Made by a program: the position numbers and the translations under genes
Part shown: positions 1 through 8,512 of the stretch, piece after piece
Layout: every line of letters begins with the position of its first letter
Position numbering within the stretch: the first letter of the stretch is position 1
Assembly: GCA_964497585.1 (NCBI GenBank)
Contig: CAZCDS010000007.1
Span: 62,001-126,000, forward strand
DNA from: CAZCDS01 sp964497585
GTDB taxonomy: Bacteria; Desulfobacterota; Desulfomonilia; Desulfomonilales; Desulfomonilaceae
Direction of reading: 5' to 3'
DNA: 64,000 bases
Notes under the pieces: generated by a model
What the model saw: only the letters and a program-made list of their open reading frames with translations
What the model was told of the DNA's origin: nothing
The model's database searches: none

Positions 1-2
1 AT

Positions 3-197
3 AAGGCACTGAGCCGATCGCGACGGGACGCGGAAAAGGATCGAATCCTGGCAAGAACCGGTCTTGCGTGGGAGAAATCGGGAAATGACCGGAAGGCCCT
101 GCGGGAATACAAGCACGCGCTGAAGACCTCACGAGATCCATCGCTGCGCCGGAGCCTGCAAGAGAAGATCTCAGACCTGGAATCCCGGGAGCGATGA
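3..197 (+). CDS. C-terminal end of a TPR-like protein (partial)
   Basis: An open frame enters from the left edge and ends at TGA 195-197, giving about 64 residues. The text is helical and charged, with a pattern such as GLAWEKSGNDRKALREYKHAL that resembles one tetratricopeptide repeat followed by a short tail. The start and most of the protein lie outside the window, so no function is assigned. The next gene begins 174 nt downstream on the same strand. Confidence 0.5.
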   Translation, partial: KALSRSRRDAEKDRILARTGLAWEKSGNDRKALREYKHALKTSRDPSLRRSLQEKISDLESRER

Positions 198-371
198 CGC
201 ACGGGTCATATTTGGATGCCAAGTCCCATGCGTTGAAACTCGCAACGTAGCGCGCCAGTCCGCTTCCGTTCCTATATCAACCGGAAAGACATCCCGCGCG
301 ACCGCGAGACCGTCTGCATTGGTAGGTAACCTCCATCACAGAGCCCTCTTTCGCTTTCGTAGGAGTACTCC

Positions 372-3300
372 ATGATCTACTTCGCCGACCTCCACATTCA
401 CTCGAAATACTCAAGGGCAACCTCAAAGGACTGCAATCTCGTGGAGCTTTCCCGCTGGGCCGCGCGCAAAGGGATCCGCGTCCTGGCCACAGGGGACTGC
501 ACCCACCCGGCGTGGAGCAGTGAGATCAAGGAGATGCTCGTCGAGGCTGGCGACGGCCTCTTCCGGCTGAAGGACCAATTCATCCCGGAGATGGAGAGTC
601 TCCCCGGAGGGTTCGGCCCTGGAGATGTCAGGTTCGTGCTCAATGTGGAGATCAGCTCCATCTACAAAAAGAACGGAGCGACCCGCAAAGTCCACAACCT
701 CGTTTTCCTGCCGGACCTCGACGCCATGAACCGATTCAACCAGACCCTCGATAGGATCGGAAACATCAAGTCTGACGGAAGACCTATCCTGGGACTCGAC
801 AGCAAACTTCTCCTGGAGATCGCGCTCGAAACGACGGACCAGTCGTTCGTCGTACCCGCGCACGTCTGGACGCCATGGTTTTCCCTCTTGGGTTCCCGAT
901 CGGGATTCGATTCCGTTGAGGAGTGCTTCGAAGAGCTGACGCCGCACATCTTCGCTCTGGAGACCGGCCTGTCGTCCGATCCCGAGATGAATCACATGGT
1001 CGGCTCCCTTGACCGCTATACGCTCATTTCCAATTCCGACACCCATTCTCCCGCGAACCTCGGTCGGGAAGCCAACATTTTCGAGGGTGAACCCGGCTAT
1101 GTCACGATGCGGGAAGCGATCCGATGCGGCGGTGGGCAGTATCCGGTGGCGAAGGACGTAGGCAGCCCCCTGGAATCGATCGGGCGGGCCTCCATGGAGG
1201 AACGCGCTCGGGGAGACGGAGGCTTCATCGGGACCATTGAGTTCTTCCCGGAAGAGGGAAAATACCACCTCGACGGTCACCGGAAATGCTCTATGCGGCT
1301 CGATCCCGAGGAAACGGAGAAACTCGGAGGAAAGTGCCCGGTATGCGGCAGTCCGGTCACTGTCGGGGTCATGAACCGGGTCATGGAACTCGGCGAACGC
1401 AAGGCCGGAGAGCCTCCCGAGGGAGCGGCTCCTTTCTGGCGGATGATACCGTTGGCCGAGATCGTGTCCCAGGAGCTCGGGGTCGGTGTCAAGACCAAGA
1501 AGACCCAGGGGCTCTATATGGATCTTCTCCGGAAGCTCGGCCCGGAATTGATGATCCTCTGGTCCGTTTCCATGGATGAGATCACCCGCAAGGCGCCCGG
1601 AATCATCGCGGAGGGGATCTCACGGGTTCGGAAGGGAGGAGTCTCCATAAGAGGCGGATATGACGGGGAATATGGCACGGTAGAGCTGTTCACCCCAGAC
1701 GAGCGACACCTATTCAGCGGGCAAGGGAGTCTCGTGCCGATTGAACGGTCCCGGGGACGGCGCACAGCAAAACGCAAAGGCACACACACCACCAAGAAAC
1801 GCCGATCCGCTCAAGACGGGGAAAAGTCGAAGGAAGGCGAGCACCACCTCAACGAAGAGCAGCTCCAGGCAGTAGCGACCCTGGATCGCCCGGTCTTGGT
1901 GAAGGCGGGCCCGGGGACGGGGAAGACGAGGACTCTCGCGCATCGAGTCGCGGCGCTTGTCGAAGGAACGGGAACGGATCCCGCGTCCATCACCGCGGTG
2001 ACCTTTTCGCGCAAGGCCGCAAAGGAGATGAGCGAACGTATCGCGGGGCTTCTCCCTGCAGAGAGCGCTTCACGGTGCTGGGTCGGAACCTTCCACCAGC
2101 TCGGCTCCAGGATCATCGGCCTGTACGAGGAGCACGGCGTGATCGAGAACAGAGCGACCATCCTCGACAGGGATCAGGCGCTGGCCGCGTTCAAAGAAGC
2201 CGCGCGGGGCGCACGGATGAAGCTCTCCCCGACCGGGGCGTCGGAGCTCTTCGAGCGGGTTGGACGCCTCAAGCAAAACCTTGTCGCCCCTGGCTCCGAA
2301 GTCGCTGATGAGGAGCTTTCCCAGATGTATGGGGCATACGAGGTCCATCTGGAAAGGTTCCGGTCATTCGACCTCGACGACCTTCTCGTCCACCCGGTGC
2401 GACTGATGAGAGCATCGCCGTCCGCGGCGGAGCTCATCCGCCGGGAGTTCGCGAGGCATCTGCTCATCGACGAGTTTCAGGACGTGAACCGGGCGCAGTA
2501 CGAGATGGTTCGGCTCCTCGCCAGGCCGGAAGGTGACGGGCTCTTCGTCATCGGCGACCCGGATCAGGCGATCTACGGCTTCCGAGGCGCTGACCGGCGG
2601 TTCTTCGGACGGTTTGCGCAGGACTACCCCGCGGCCCGTCAGGTCTTTCTCAAACGAAACTACCGTTCACAGGAACCGATCGTCGCGGCGTCCGAATCAC
2701 TCCTGAAGCGGCCGGAAGAAACGGAATCGCTCCAGGCCCACAGACGGGGCGACGGCAAGATCAAGATAGCCCGATTTCCGAGCCCCACCGCGGAAGGGAT
2801 CTTCATCACCCGCTCCATCGAATCGATGCTCGGCGGATCGTCCTTTCTCTCTCTGGACGCGGGCACGGTTTCAGGCGTGACCGAGCGGTCTCTCGGCTTT
2901 GAGGATTTCGCGGTCCTCTACCGACTCAATGCCGTAGGAGACGTGCTGGAAGAGACCTTTCGCACCGCGGGAATTCCCTATCAACGGGCACGCAAGGTAA
3001 GCCCCGAAGAAGAGGCCGAGGCCCACGATCCACGGGCTGAGGCGGTCACCCTTATGACGATCCACGCGGCCAAGGGATTGGAATTTCCCGTAGTCTTCGT
3101 CGCAGGATGCGAAGACGGGATCATACCCTATACCGTCCACCACCGGGGTGACTCAGCCGAGATCGACATCGATGAGGAACGTCGCCTGCTCTATGTTGCC
3201 ATGACCCGGGCAGAGGACGACCTCTTCCTTACGAGTTCCCGTCGGAGAACCCTCTACGGAAAGAGCATCGACGCGCTCCCGAGCCGTTTCCTCGGATTGA

Positions 3301-3392
3301 TCGACCCCGCGCTCGTCGAGTATCTCAAACCTTTCGCTGACGAGCGACCCAAACGTGACCCCGGTCCGGTGCAGTACGATCTTTTCCAGTGA
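372..3392 (+). CDS. EndoQ-like PHP endonuclease fused to UvrD/Rep-type DNA helicase
   Basis: This 1006-residue protein has two halves. Residues about 1-400 carry a PHP metal site (DLHIHS at 6-11, a later SNSDTHSP) and a zinc-finger-like cysteine set (C..M, then CPVCG) as in EndoQ, the endonuclease that nicks DNA next to deaminated bases. From about residue 490 it is an SF1 helicase: Walker A GPGTGKT near 510, DEFQDVN near 700, GDPDQAIYGFRGAD, YRSQ, a TIHAAKGLEFP motif V and a LYVAMTRA motif VI. The last residues, QYDLFQ, fit the bacterial beta-clamp-binding consensus QL(S/D)LF. Inferred role: a DNA repair enzyme that nicks at deaminated bases and unwinds from the nick. AGGAG lies 8 nt before the ATG. 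A diverged copy of the last 157 nt is found at 4338-4494. Confidence 0.9.
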   Translation: MIYFADLHIHSKYSRATSKDCNLVELSRWAARKGIRVLATGDCTHPAWSSEIKEMLVEAGDGLFRLKDQFIPEMESLPGGFGPGDVRFVLNVEISSIYKKNGATRKVHNLVFLPDLDAMNRFNQTLDRIGNIKSDGRPILGLDSKLLLEIALETTDQSFVVPAHVWTPWFSLLGSRSGFDSVEECFEELTPHIFALETGLSSDPEMNHMVGSLDRYTLISNSDTHSPANLGREANIFEGEPGYVTMREAIRCGGGQYPVAKDVGSPLESIGRASMEERARGDGGFIGTIEFFPEEGKYHLDGHRKCSMRLDPEETEKLGGKCPVCGSPVTVGVMNRVMELGERKAGEPPEGAAPFWRMIPLAEIVSQELGVGVKTKKTQGLYMDLLRKLGPELMILWSVSMDEITRKAPGIIAEGISRVRKGGVSIRGGYDGEYGTVELFTPDERHLFSGQGSLVPIERSRGRRTAKRKGTHTTKKRRSAQDGEKSKEGEHHLNEEQLQAVATLDRPVLVKAGPGTGKTRTLAHRVAALVEGTGTDPASITAVTFSRKAAKEMSERIAGLLPAESASRCWVGTFHQLGSRIIGLYEEHGVIENRATILDRDQALAAFKEAARGARMKLSPTGASELFERVGRLKQNLVAPGSEVADEELSQMYGAYEVHLERFRSFDLDDLLVHPVRLMRASPSAAELIRREFARHLLIDEFQDVNRAQYEMVRLLARPEGDGLFVIGDPDQAIYGFRGADRRFFGRFAQDYPAARQVFLKRNYRSQEPIVAASESLLKRPEETESLQAHRRGDGKIKIARFPSPTAEGIFITRSIESMLGGSSFLSLDAGTVSGVTERSLGFEDFAVLYRLNAVGDVLEETFRTAGIPYQRARKVSPEEEAEAHDPRAEAVTLMTIHAAKGLEFPVVFVAGCEDGIIPYTVHHRGDSAEIDIDEERRLLYVAMTRAEDDLFLTSSRRRTLYGKSIDALPSRFLGLIDPALVEYLKPFADERPKRDPGPVQYDLFQ

Positions 3393-3437
3393 ATTGCGGA
3401 TGCGCTGAGACGCTCGTGAAGTCAATCATTGAATCTT

Positions 3438-3465
3438 TTGACCGGACCGAGGGTCATAGTATAGT
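3438..3465 (+). promoter_or_regulatory. Sigma-70-like promoter of higBA
   Basis: TTGACC (3438-3443) and TATAGT (3460-3465) are separated by 16 nt. The start point would fall at about 3472-3473, which is the ATG of higB itself, so the transcript may be leaderless. No good Shine-Dalgarno sequence lies just before that ATG. Prediction from sequence only. Confidence 0.55.
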
Positions 3466-3472
3466 GAGCGTC

Positions 3473-3769
3473 ATGGAGGTTCGTCGGCGTAACAAGGTCC
3501 TCAAGTTCATGGCCTCGGGTGATGCAAAGGCCAGGAAACTGTTTCCGGCGTGGCTTCAGGACACGGAGAAAGCCGAATGGCATAACACGATGGACGTCAA
3601 GAGAAGGCACGGGACAGCCGACTTCTTGAGGGATAACCGGGTGGTGTTCAATCTTGGGGGCAATACGTATCGCATCGTGACCGTGATAGACTATGAGAGG
3701 CAGGTTGTCCTCATCCGATGGGTTGGATATCACAAGGATTATGAGAGGATAGACGCTGCCACTATTTAA
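3473..3769 (+). CDS. higB: HigB-type toxin, ribosome-dependent mRNA interferase family
   Basis: This 98-residue protein resembles HigB toxins (HigB_toxin family): an N-terminal RRRNKVLKFM helix, KAEWHNTMDVKRRHGTADF in the middle, and a conserved end with VVFNLGGNTYRIV and VLIRWVGYHKDY. Such toxins cleave translated mRNAs. The ATG at 3473 gives the usual family length; a GTG at 3389 that overlaps the helicase stop would add 28 unconserved residues. The antitoxin gene follows after 22 nt. Toxin-before-antitoxin order is typical of higBA. Confidence 0.85.
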   Translation: MEVRRRNKVLKFMASGDAKARKLFPAWLQDTEKAEWHNTMDVKRRHGTADFLRDNRVVFNLGGNTYRIVTVIDYERQVVLIRWVGYHKDYERIDAATI

Positions 3770-3791
3770 CGGTGCCCCAAGGAGGTAAGTC

Positions 3792-4139
3792 ATGGAGGTA
3801 AGACCGATCCGCACAGAGGAAGAATACGAAGCCGCTATGGAGCGCATCGAGGAGCTGTGGGGAACTCCGGTGGACGACTCCCCGGAATCGGAGGAATTGG
3901 AGATCTTGCTTGCGTTGACGGGTGCGTACGAGAAGAAACATCATCAGATTCCTGCGCCGACTCCGCAGGACATGTACGAGTACCATCTGGATAGAATGGG
4001 AGTGAGTCCCGAAGAGATTAGCCGGATTATGAACAACAGAAAGGGGTTACGTAAAATCATTAGTGAAATGACCGGTCTTAGCACCGATCAGGTTGAGAGC
4101 CTCGGCGACCTTCCTCTCAGAGTCTTCACGGCCGAATAG
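3792..4139 (+). CDS. higA: HigA-like antitoxin
   Basis: This 115-residue acidic protein follows higB and has a perfect Shine-Dalgarno sequence (AAGGAGGT) 6 nt before its ATG. It resembles the COG5499 type of HigB partner: an acidic N-terminal half (TEEEYEAAMERIEELWGTP) that would bind the toxin and a C-terminal helical part (MGVSPEEISRIMNNRKGLRKII) expected to bind DNA. It likely represses its own promoter. The strong ribosome site compared with the poor one of higB would favour antitoxin excess. Confidence 0.85.
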   Translation: MEVRPIRTEEEYEAAMERIEELWGTPVDDSPESEELEILLALTGAYEKKHHQIPAPTPQDMYEYHLDRMGVSPEEISRIMNNRKGLRKIISEMTGLSTDQVESLGDLPLRVFTAE

Positions 4140-4337
4140 CCCCCGCCAGGTCCCCTTTTTGTCCTTCCTAAAATCCCAACTCGGCGTGGACAAGCTCACG
4201 TTGTTCAGCCAACGATCATCACTATCGCAGTGGGAGCGGAGTTAGAAGTAGCGATCAGGGAGGCGGGATCAAGGCCGTCGTTACCACAGTTTCACGCTGT
4301 AGAGGCTCGCCTGTGGGGAGGCGAGAGCGTGGTCCAA

Positions 4338-4494
4338 TTCGCGCCGGCGAACCCTCTACGGAAAGAGCGCCGACGCGTTCCCGAGCCGTTTCCTCGAATC
4401 GATCGACCCCGCGCTCGTGGAGTATGTCAAGCCCTTCGCGGACGAGCGACCCAAACGTGACCCCGGGCCGGTGCAGTACGATCTCTTTCAATGA
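4338..4494 (+). pseudogene. Displaced copy of the 3' end of the EndoQ-helicase gene
   Basis: These 157 nt match 3236-3392, the end of the helicase gene, in the same frame, from SRRRTLYGKS to the terminal QYDLFQ and stop. By eye I count about ten silent changes and five amino-acid changes, so the copy diverged under selection on the protein before it was cut off. There is no matching upstream coding part. The pair of copies brackets the higBA operon. An import carrying its own gene end, or recombination with another allele, is more likely than a recent tandem duplication. Confidence 0.85.
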
Positions 4495-4737
4495 AGGGAG
4501 GCGCTGGCCTCCCCGCACCGGGGAGCGCAATCGGAGAAGGTGAGAGAGATGAACGTGGTGTCCCTGGAAGAGGCCTCAAATTGATAGCAGACAGACGGCA
4601 CCCCCCGCCAGTGCAGTACCACAGTTGCTCATCCGCCCAGACGCCAGCGACGGCCAGACCCTTGACGGCGAAGAAATAGCCGCGGCGTCTAGGCAACCGT
4701 CCTCAATTTCGACTTAGTCAATCTCTTTAATACCAGG

Positions 4738-5394
4738 TCACAGCCTACGATCAGGCATTTTGTCCCAATCGTCAAACCAGTATTGATCGCCTGGTTGAAA
4801 TCCTTGTACGCTGCTTGTGTATATCTTTCCGGTGAAATCCCTATACTCAGCGGCAATGTGCACGGTCAGGTCGTGTTTCCAAGTTGGATTATACTTGGGG
4901 CGGCCGGAAACTCCGAGGTCTTGGAGCCCAAACGGGCGCAGAACTGGGTGTCCATTCTCAACTATTGGGATGGTGGAAAGAAGGCTTCGCATTGCCTGCT
5001 GGCGATACGGATCGTCCGGGTCGACGGCAAAGGCAGCGTCAACCTCCTCTTGCCTGAACTTGAAGTGCAGACGTAGGGCTGGCCTTTCACTATGATTGTG
5101 GAGTGCCAGGCACGTCATGACCTCCTTGCCGCGAGCTGGGTCAGGCTGAGTCACCAGACTCACGGTCACCATCGGCCGCAGAGACTCCTCTAGGACCTGC
5201 ATTGAACGAGCCATCCGCCTATCGGCCCTTAATGCCAAGATGGCCAAGACCACATTGAACAGTATTGTGACCAACAGTGCTGCCGCGCTCAGGAAAACGG
5301 CCGCATGATTCAGGTCGTACTCCGGGAAGAACCAGAACAGTGATCCCAGTGTCACGGTTTCGCCCATGAATCTCCAATTCTTTCGCGCACCCAA
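4738..5394 (-). CDS. Hypothetical protein with one N-terminal membrane anchor
   Basis: This 218-residue protein has a hydrophobic segment at about residues 32-55 (AVFLSAAALLVTILFNVVLAILAL), then a basic stretch and a soluble C-terminal domain of about 150 residues rich in beta-like text. I recognise no family. An internal ATG at codon 10 (5367) could also be the start. It is isolated: the flanks are a gene fragment and another hypothetical gene. The domain probably lies in the cytoplasm, because basic residues follow the membrane segment, but this is a guess. Confidence 0.6.
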   Translation of the reverse strand: MGARKNWRFMGETVTLGSLFWFFPEYDLNHAAVFLSAAALLVTILFNVVLAILALRADRRMARSMQVLEESLRPMVTVSLVTQPDPARGKEVMTCLALHNHSERPALRLHFKFRQEEVDAAFAVDPDDPYRQQAMRSLLSTIPIVENGHPVLRPFGLQDLGVSGRPKYNPTWKHDLTVHIAAEYRDFTGKIYTSSVQGFQPGDQYWFDDWDKMPDRRL

Positions 5395-5642
5395 CGGGAT
5401 TCGGGAGATATCCTAAAGAGGCTATACCTTCCTTCCATCTTCGTGCAACATCGGGGTGCTACGGCGTGATCAAGGCACGGACAGCCCCCAGGAAGCGCGC
5501 GCCACTAGGTCATGCTTGAAACCAGACTGGGGCGTCTCGTGAGACCAAGCCGAACAGAATCCGAGTCATAAAGGCCAAGAAGAAGGGTACGCTCTCCACC
5601 GGTTTGCTAATTCTTTGATCAACTCCGAGGATCTTGGTCGGT

Positions 5643-6050
5643 TCAAAGATGCTCGGTTGGCATTTCCGGCAGTGCGCCCCCGGCCTGAAAAGACAGCAGC
5701 GGTTCAACCTGCGCCCAGAAGACCTTCACCGCGTCCCTCCAGCCCGTGATCCACTTCTCGTGGTCAACTGTCTTGTTACTCAAGACCGGTTCAAATACCG
5801 GTGCCAAGATTGTATCTGCTCGCAAGTTGTTCTCAAGAGCCTTCACAGTTGGCTGCACCGGGTCAAACTCCTCGGCGGCATACTTGAGCTTCTTATAGGG
5901 CGCTTGCACTGCCCATCCCAGTGCATCGATAACTCCCAGCGCGCGGTGGTCGGGCTCAGACTCTGCCCTCTCTAGTCTCAATCTCTTGAGAAATTCCGGT
6001 TCCGCCTCATCGGTTTCGAGTATCTTGTCGACAAGATCTGCAATATGCAT
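5643..6050 (-). CDS. Hypothetical protein, 135 residues
   Basis: The ATG at 6050 is preceded by a perfect AAGGAGGA ribosome site, and a promoter lies about 140 nt further upstream, so the gene is probably real. The product is soluble, helical and slightly acidic (MHIADLVDKILETDEAEPEF at the start). No family was recognised. Confidence 0.65.
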   Translation of the reverse strand: MHIADLVDKILETDEAEPEFLKRLRLERAESEPDHRALGVIDALGWAVQAPYKKLKYAAEEFDPVQPTVKALENNLRADTILAPVFEPVLSNKTVDHEKWITGWRDAVKVFWAQVEPLLSFQAGGALPEMPTEHL

Positions 6051-6193
6051 GTGCCAATTCCTCCTTTCAAAAGCTGAGAATAAGCCACCAGACTGGCTGC
6101 CCCTATGGGGTACTGACGCATCACTGCGCCCTCCTCTTGCCTAGTGGCAACGCGTCACAGGTGGCGGACCGCGAGCTACCGTCAAATCACTAT

Positions 6194-6221
6194 ATTATAC
6201 CTAATTCCCGCGGACGGTCAA
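6194..6221 (-). promoter_or_regulatory. Sigma-70-like promoter
   Basis: Read on the minus strand: TTGACC (6221-6216), a 16-nt spacer, then a perfect TATAAT (6199-6194). It points at the hypothetical gene starting at 6050, giving a leader of about 135 nt. It has the same -35 and spacer length as the higBA promoter. Confidence 0.6.
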
Positions 6222-6327
6222 CACAGAATCCGGCAACGTTCTTGGGCAGAGTCCCGTCTGTAGCTTACCCCCAAATCCCCTTGCAGGGGCTAGGTTATTA
6301 TGATTGGAGTATCTTCGTACCATGTGG

Positions 6328-6516
6328 TCAGCCCGCGTGCCACCCATGGGCAAGCAGTGACTCCAGGTGGAGCGATATGGCTTCTCTGATGTTGCGCTTG
6401 GCCTGTTCTATGGTCTTGCCGTTACTGAAACAGCCTGGAAGTGTCGGGCTGTAGGCAAAATAGCCCTCGTCCTCGGGTTCTTTTTCGATCACGATTTCGA
6501 AGGAGTAAAACCTCAT
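6328..6516 (-). CDS. HicB-like antitoxin, apparently without HicA
   Basis: This 62-residue protein matches the HicB partial RNase-H-like fold: FEIVIEKEPEDEGYFAYSPT followed by LPGCFSNGKTIEQAKRNIREAI. The ATG at 6516 has GGAGGGA 6 nt upstream. I found no HicA-type partner (a short double-stranded-RNA-binding protein with a GSH motif) on either side. It may be an orphan or act with a distant partner. It lacks the extra C-terminal DNA-binding domain of long HicB proteins. Confidence 0.7.
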   Translation of the reverse strand: MRFYSFEIVIEKEPEDEGYFAYSPTLPGCFSNGKTIEQAKRNIREAISLHLESLLAHGWHAG

Positions 6517-6918
6517 CGACGTCCCTCCCGGGCTGGTCTCCACTGGATTGGTTTTCGCAGTGCTTCGGCGTTCTAGGAAAATCATAAACGGGTGTGTCCG
6601 GCCGGTCAACACATACGGAAAGGATAATGGGAACCGTATTGAATGGCGAGTCTTCTCTGTACTACTATCCCTCAAATTCTTGTCGTACCGCGAAGAATTC
6701 TTGGGAAGCGTTTCTTGTGTTGCGTAGTACAGCAGTACTTGCGAGAACCAGGTATGTGCATTAGTACCGCGTCTGCGATCGCCATTTGGTTGCGGTTCTA
6801 ACCGCGTCTGTGACCTTTGCGCCTCTGCGGTTGATATTTCTTGTCTTTTTCGTGTCTTGGTGGTGGAGACTTCGCCCGGCTCCCTCTGTCCGGGGAACTT
6901 GTCCGCGGGCATTCACGC
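6517..6918 (-). other. Gap with CACGAA / CGCAGAG-type intergenic motif
   Basis: No supported gene. Around 6790-6870, read on the minus strand, the text contains ACCAAGACACGAAAAAGAC and ACCGCAGAGGCGCAAAGG. This resembles a motif seen in intergenic DNA of many environmental bacteria (CACGAAGACACGAA plus CGCAGAGGCGCAGAG). A weaker trace occurs at 20450-20490. Function unknown. Confidence 0.4.
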
Positions 6919-7287
6919 TCAGCTTTGGAGCTTCTCCGATTTGGAGACTCCCTCGGTCTTCAGCCTTTCCACCGTTGAACGCGTTGCGTCAAACACGTTC
7001 TCTCGCACATCCCCCGCGACCACGACATAGAGGAGATCGTCTCCTATGTTGAATTCCCCTTCGAGGGCCTCAATTTCCACGGCTATGATTCCTGGAAGAG
7101 ACAGAGCCCATTGTCTGATTTCTTCGATTTTCTCTCTGTCCGCGGAGACGTGAAGGCTCTCAACGGTCTCACCCTTACGGCTGGTAGCCCTGACGAAGCC
7201 GTTGTGACAGAGGAGCATGCCCGCGGATCGAATCTCGGGATGGGATTTGACACGGGCGATCATCTCTTCCAGGGAGCGCTTTGCCAT
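6919..7287 (-). CDS. MoaE-like protein (molybdopterin synthase large subunit family)
   Basis: This 122-residue protein resembles MoaE, which transfers sulfur from MoaD to precursor Z in molybdenum cofactor synthesis. It has the family pattern of an early GFVRATSRKGETVESLHVSAD segment, a GEFNIGDDLLYVVVAG strand like the GxLxxGExxVxVxV of MoaE, and a late DATRSTVERLK helix. It is about 25-30 residues shorter than classic MoaE and the C-terminal lysine region (KTEGVSKSEKL) deviates, so activity is uncertain. AGGTAGGA precedes the ATG. No MoaD lies nearby. Confidence 0.65.
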   Translation of the reverse strand: MAKRSLEEMIARVKSHPEIRSAGMLLCHNGFVRATSRKGETVESLHVSADREKIEEIRQWALSLPGIIAVEIEALEGEFNIGDDLLYVVVAGDVRENVFDATRSTVERLKTEGVSKSEKLQS

Positions 7288-7706
7288 TTCGTCCTACCTC
7301 TTCATTCTTCACCACGAATTCACTGGGGAGGGGGAAACATCTCGATTTTCTTATGACCTTGTGGCTCTGTGACTTGTGTCTTGGCGATGGAAGCATGCGA
7401 ATTCCGAAGTCGGAAATCGCTTGCCCTAGATGGGGGCCGACCGGAGTGAGAGGCAACCACTGAGCAGAGTTGCGACACGTCGCGGAGGCCGGCCCGGTAG
7501 CGCCGGAGACCTTTCGGATGTCGATCACGGTCCCGCCGAGTTCATCGATCCCCTTACAGCGGCGGGTGACGCTTGATCTCCACGCTTGCATACCATTCGG
7601 CCTCTTCCTGCCTGTCGGCTCCCTTTCCAAGGCGGCGACGCTCCGTGCGCAGGGTCTTCGACACCTCACCGTCACAACCGCGGCTTCCGCACCGGGTCTC
7701 GAAAGG
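7288..7706. other. Gap between moaE-like and cNMP-binding genes
   Basis: No supported gene or RNA. Open frames here overlap the real neighbours and lack ribosome sites. Confidence 0.4.
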
Positions 7707-8192
7707 CTACAGGTCCGCGGCCACTGAAACCTGGCCCGTACCGTGGGAAACGGCCCGCTCATGTTCCTGACCGGAAAGGAGCGCCTGGTAAGCGTTGACC
7801 AACCTTTCTCCGACCGCGGCGGCAAGCCGCTTGTACACCACCATTCCATCTTGAGGATTCCTTTCCAGAATGTGCGTGAGCGTCTCGCTTTCGATCCTGA
7901 TGTACGTCGCGGGAGTCATACATTCGGCGTGAGCTGTGTATTTGTCCCGGTCCACAAGACTGGACCAGCCAAAGGCCTCTCCCGATCTGTTCAGAATGTA
8001 TTCGATGCCGGACACCTCGCCGACGGCCAATCGTATATGGCCTCCGAGCAGTACGTAGAAGCTGTCGGCCGGGTCGCCTTCCGAAAAGATCAGGGAGCCT
8101 CTATCGGAGGATTCCTCGATCATGTTCTTGGCGATCTCAGCCATCGTACCCTGGCTTACACCCTGGAACAGTTCGGCTTCTTGAATGAACAT
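7707..8192 (-). CDS. Cyclic-nucleotide-binding (CRP-type sensor) domain protein
   Basis: This 161-residue protein is a stand-alone cNMP-binding domain: GSLIFSEGDPADSFYVLLGGHIRL is the typical beta-roll, followed by GEAFGWSSL and a C-terminal helix. The classic RxA phosphate-binding pair is not clear (TAHAECMT stands there), so the ligand is uncertain. There is no DNA-binding domain, which separates it from CRP/FNR regulators. AAGGAGG lies just before the ATG at 8192. It is transcribed away from the tlpA-like gene, with about 300 nt of shared upstream DNA. Confidence 0.8.
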   Translation of the reverse strand: MFIQEAELFQGVSQGTMAEIAKNMIEESSDRGSLIFSEGDPADSFYVLLGGHIRLAVGEVSGIEYILNRSGEAFGWSSLVDRDKYTAHAECMTPATYIRIESETLTHILERNPQDGMVVYKRLAAAVGERLVNAYQALLSGQEHERAVSHGTGQVSVAADL

Positions 8193-8457
8193 GGGGCCTC
8201 CTTTCTGTGGGAAAGGGCCGCTGTCAAGGGGATCAACCGTGCCTTATCACATTCTACTGCGGTGAGGTCGGCCTGGCAAGCCGACCGTTTTCGCCACGCA
8301 CATCGTGCCACCTTGTTGTGGTGCTTGCAAAAGGTTGTTTCCTGGAGAATAAAGTACCCGGATACGCATTCGTCGTCTGAAGCCTGGGAAAGGGAAACGG
8401 GAGACTTCGCTGGAGGTGCGAGGGGAAGAGGTGTATAGTGGATAAGAAAAAAGATTC

Positions 8458-8486
8458 TTGACAAAAACACAATATTCAGATATCTA
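8458..8486 (+). promoter_or_regulatory. Sigma-70-like promoter of the TlpA-like gene
   Basis: TTGACA (8458-8463), a 17-nt spacer and TATCTA (8481-8486) in AT-rich DNA. The predicted start point is near 8493, about 20 nt before the TTG start codon at 8513. Confidence 0.6.
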
Positions 8487-8512
8487 TATATTAATTGCGT
8501 CGGGAGGGAAAT

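Noticed and set aside
7175..7849. 224-codon minus-strand frame between moaE-like and cNMP genes
   Set aside because: It overlaps both well-supported genes in other frames and has no recognisable domain or ribosome site.
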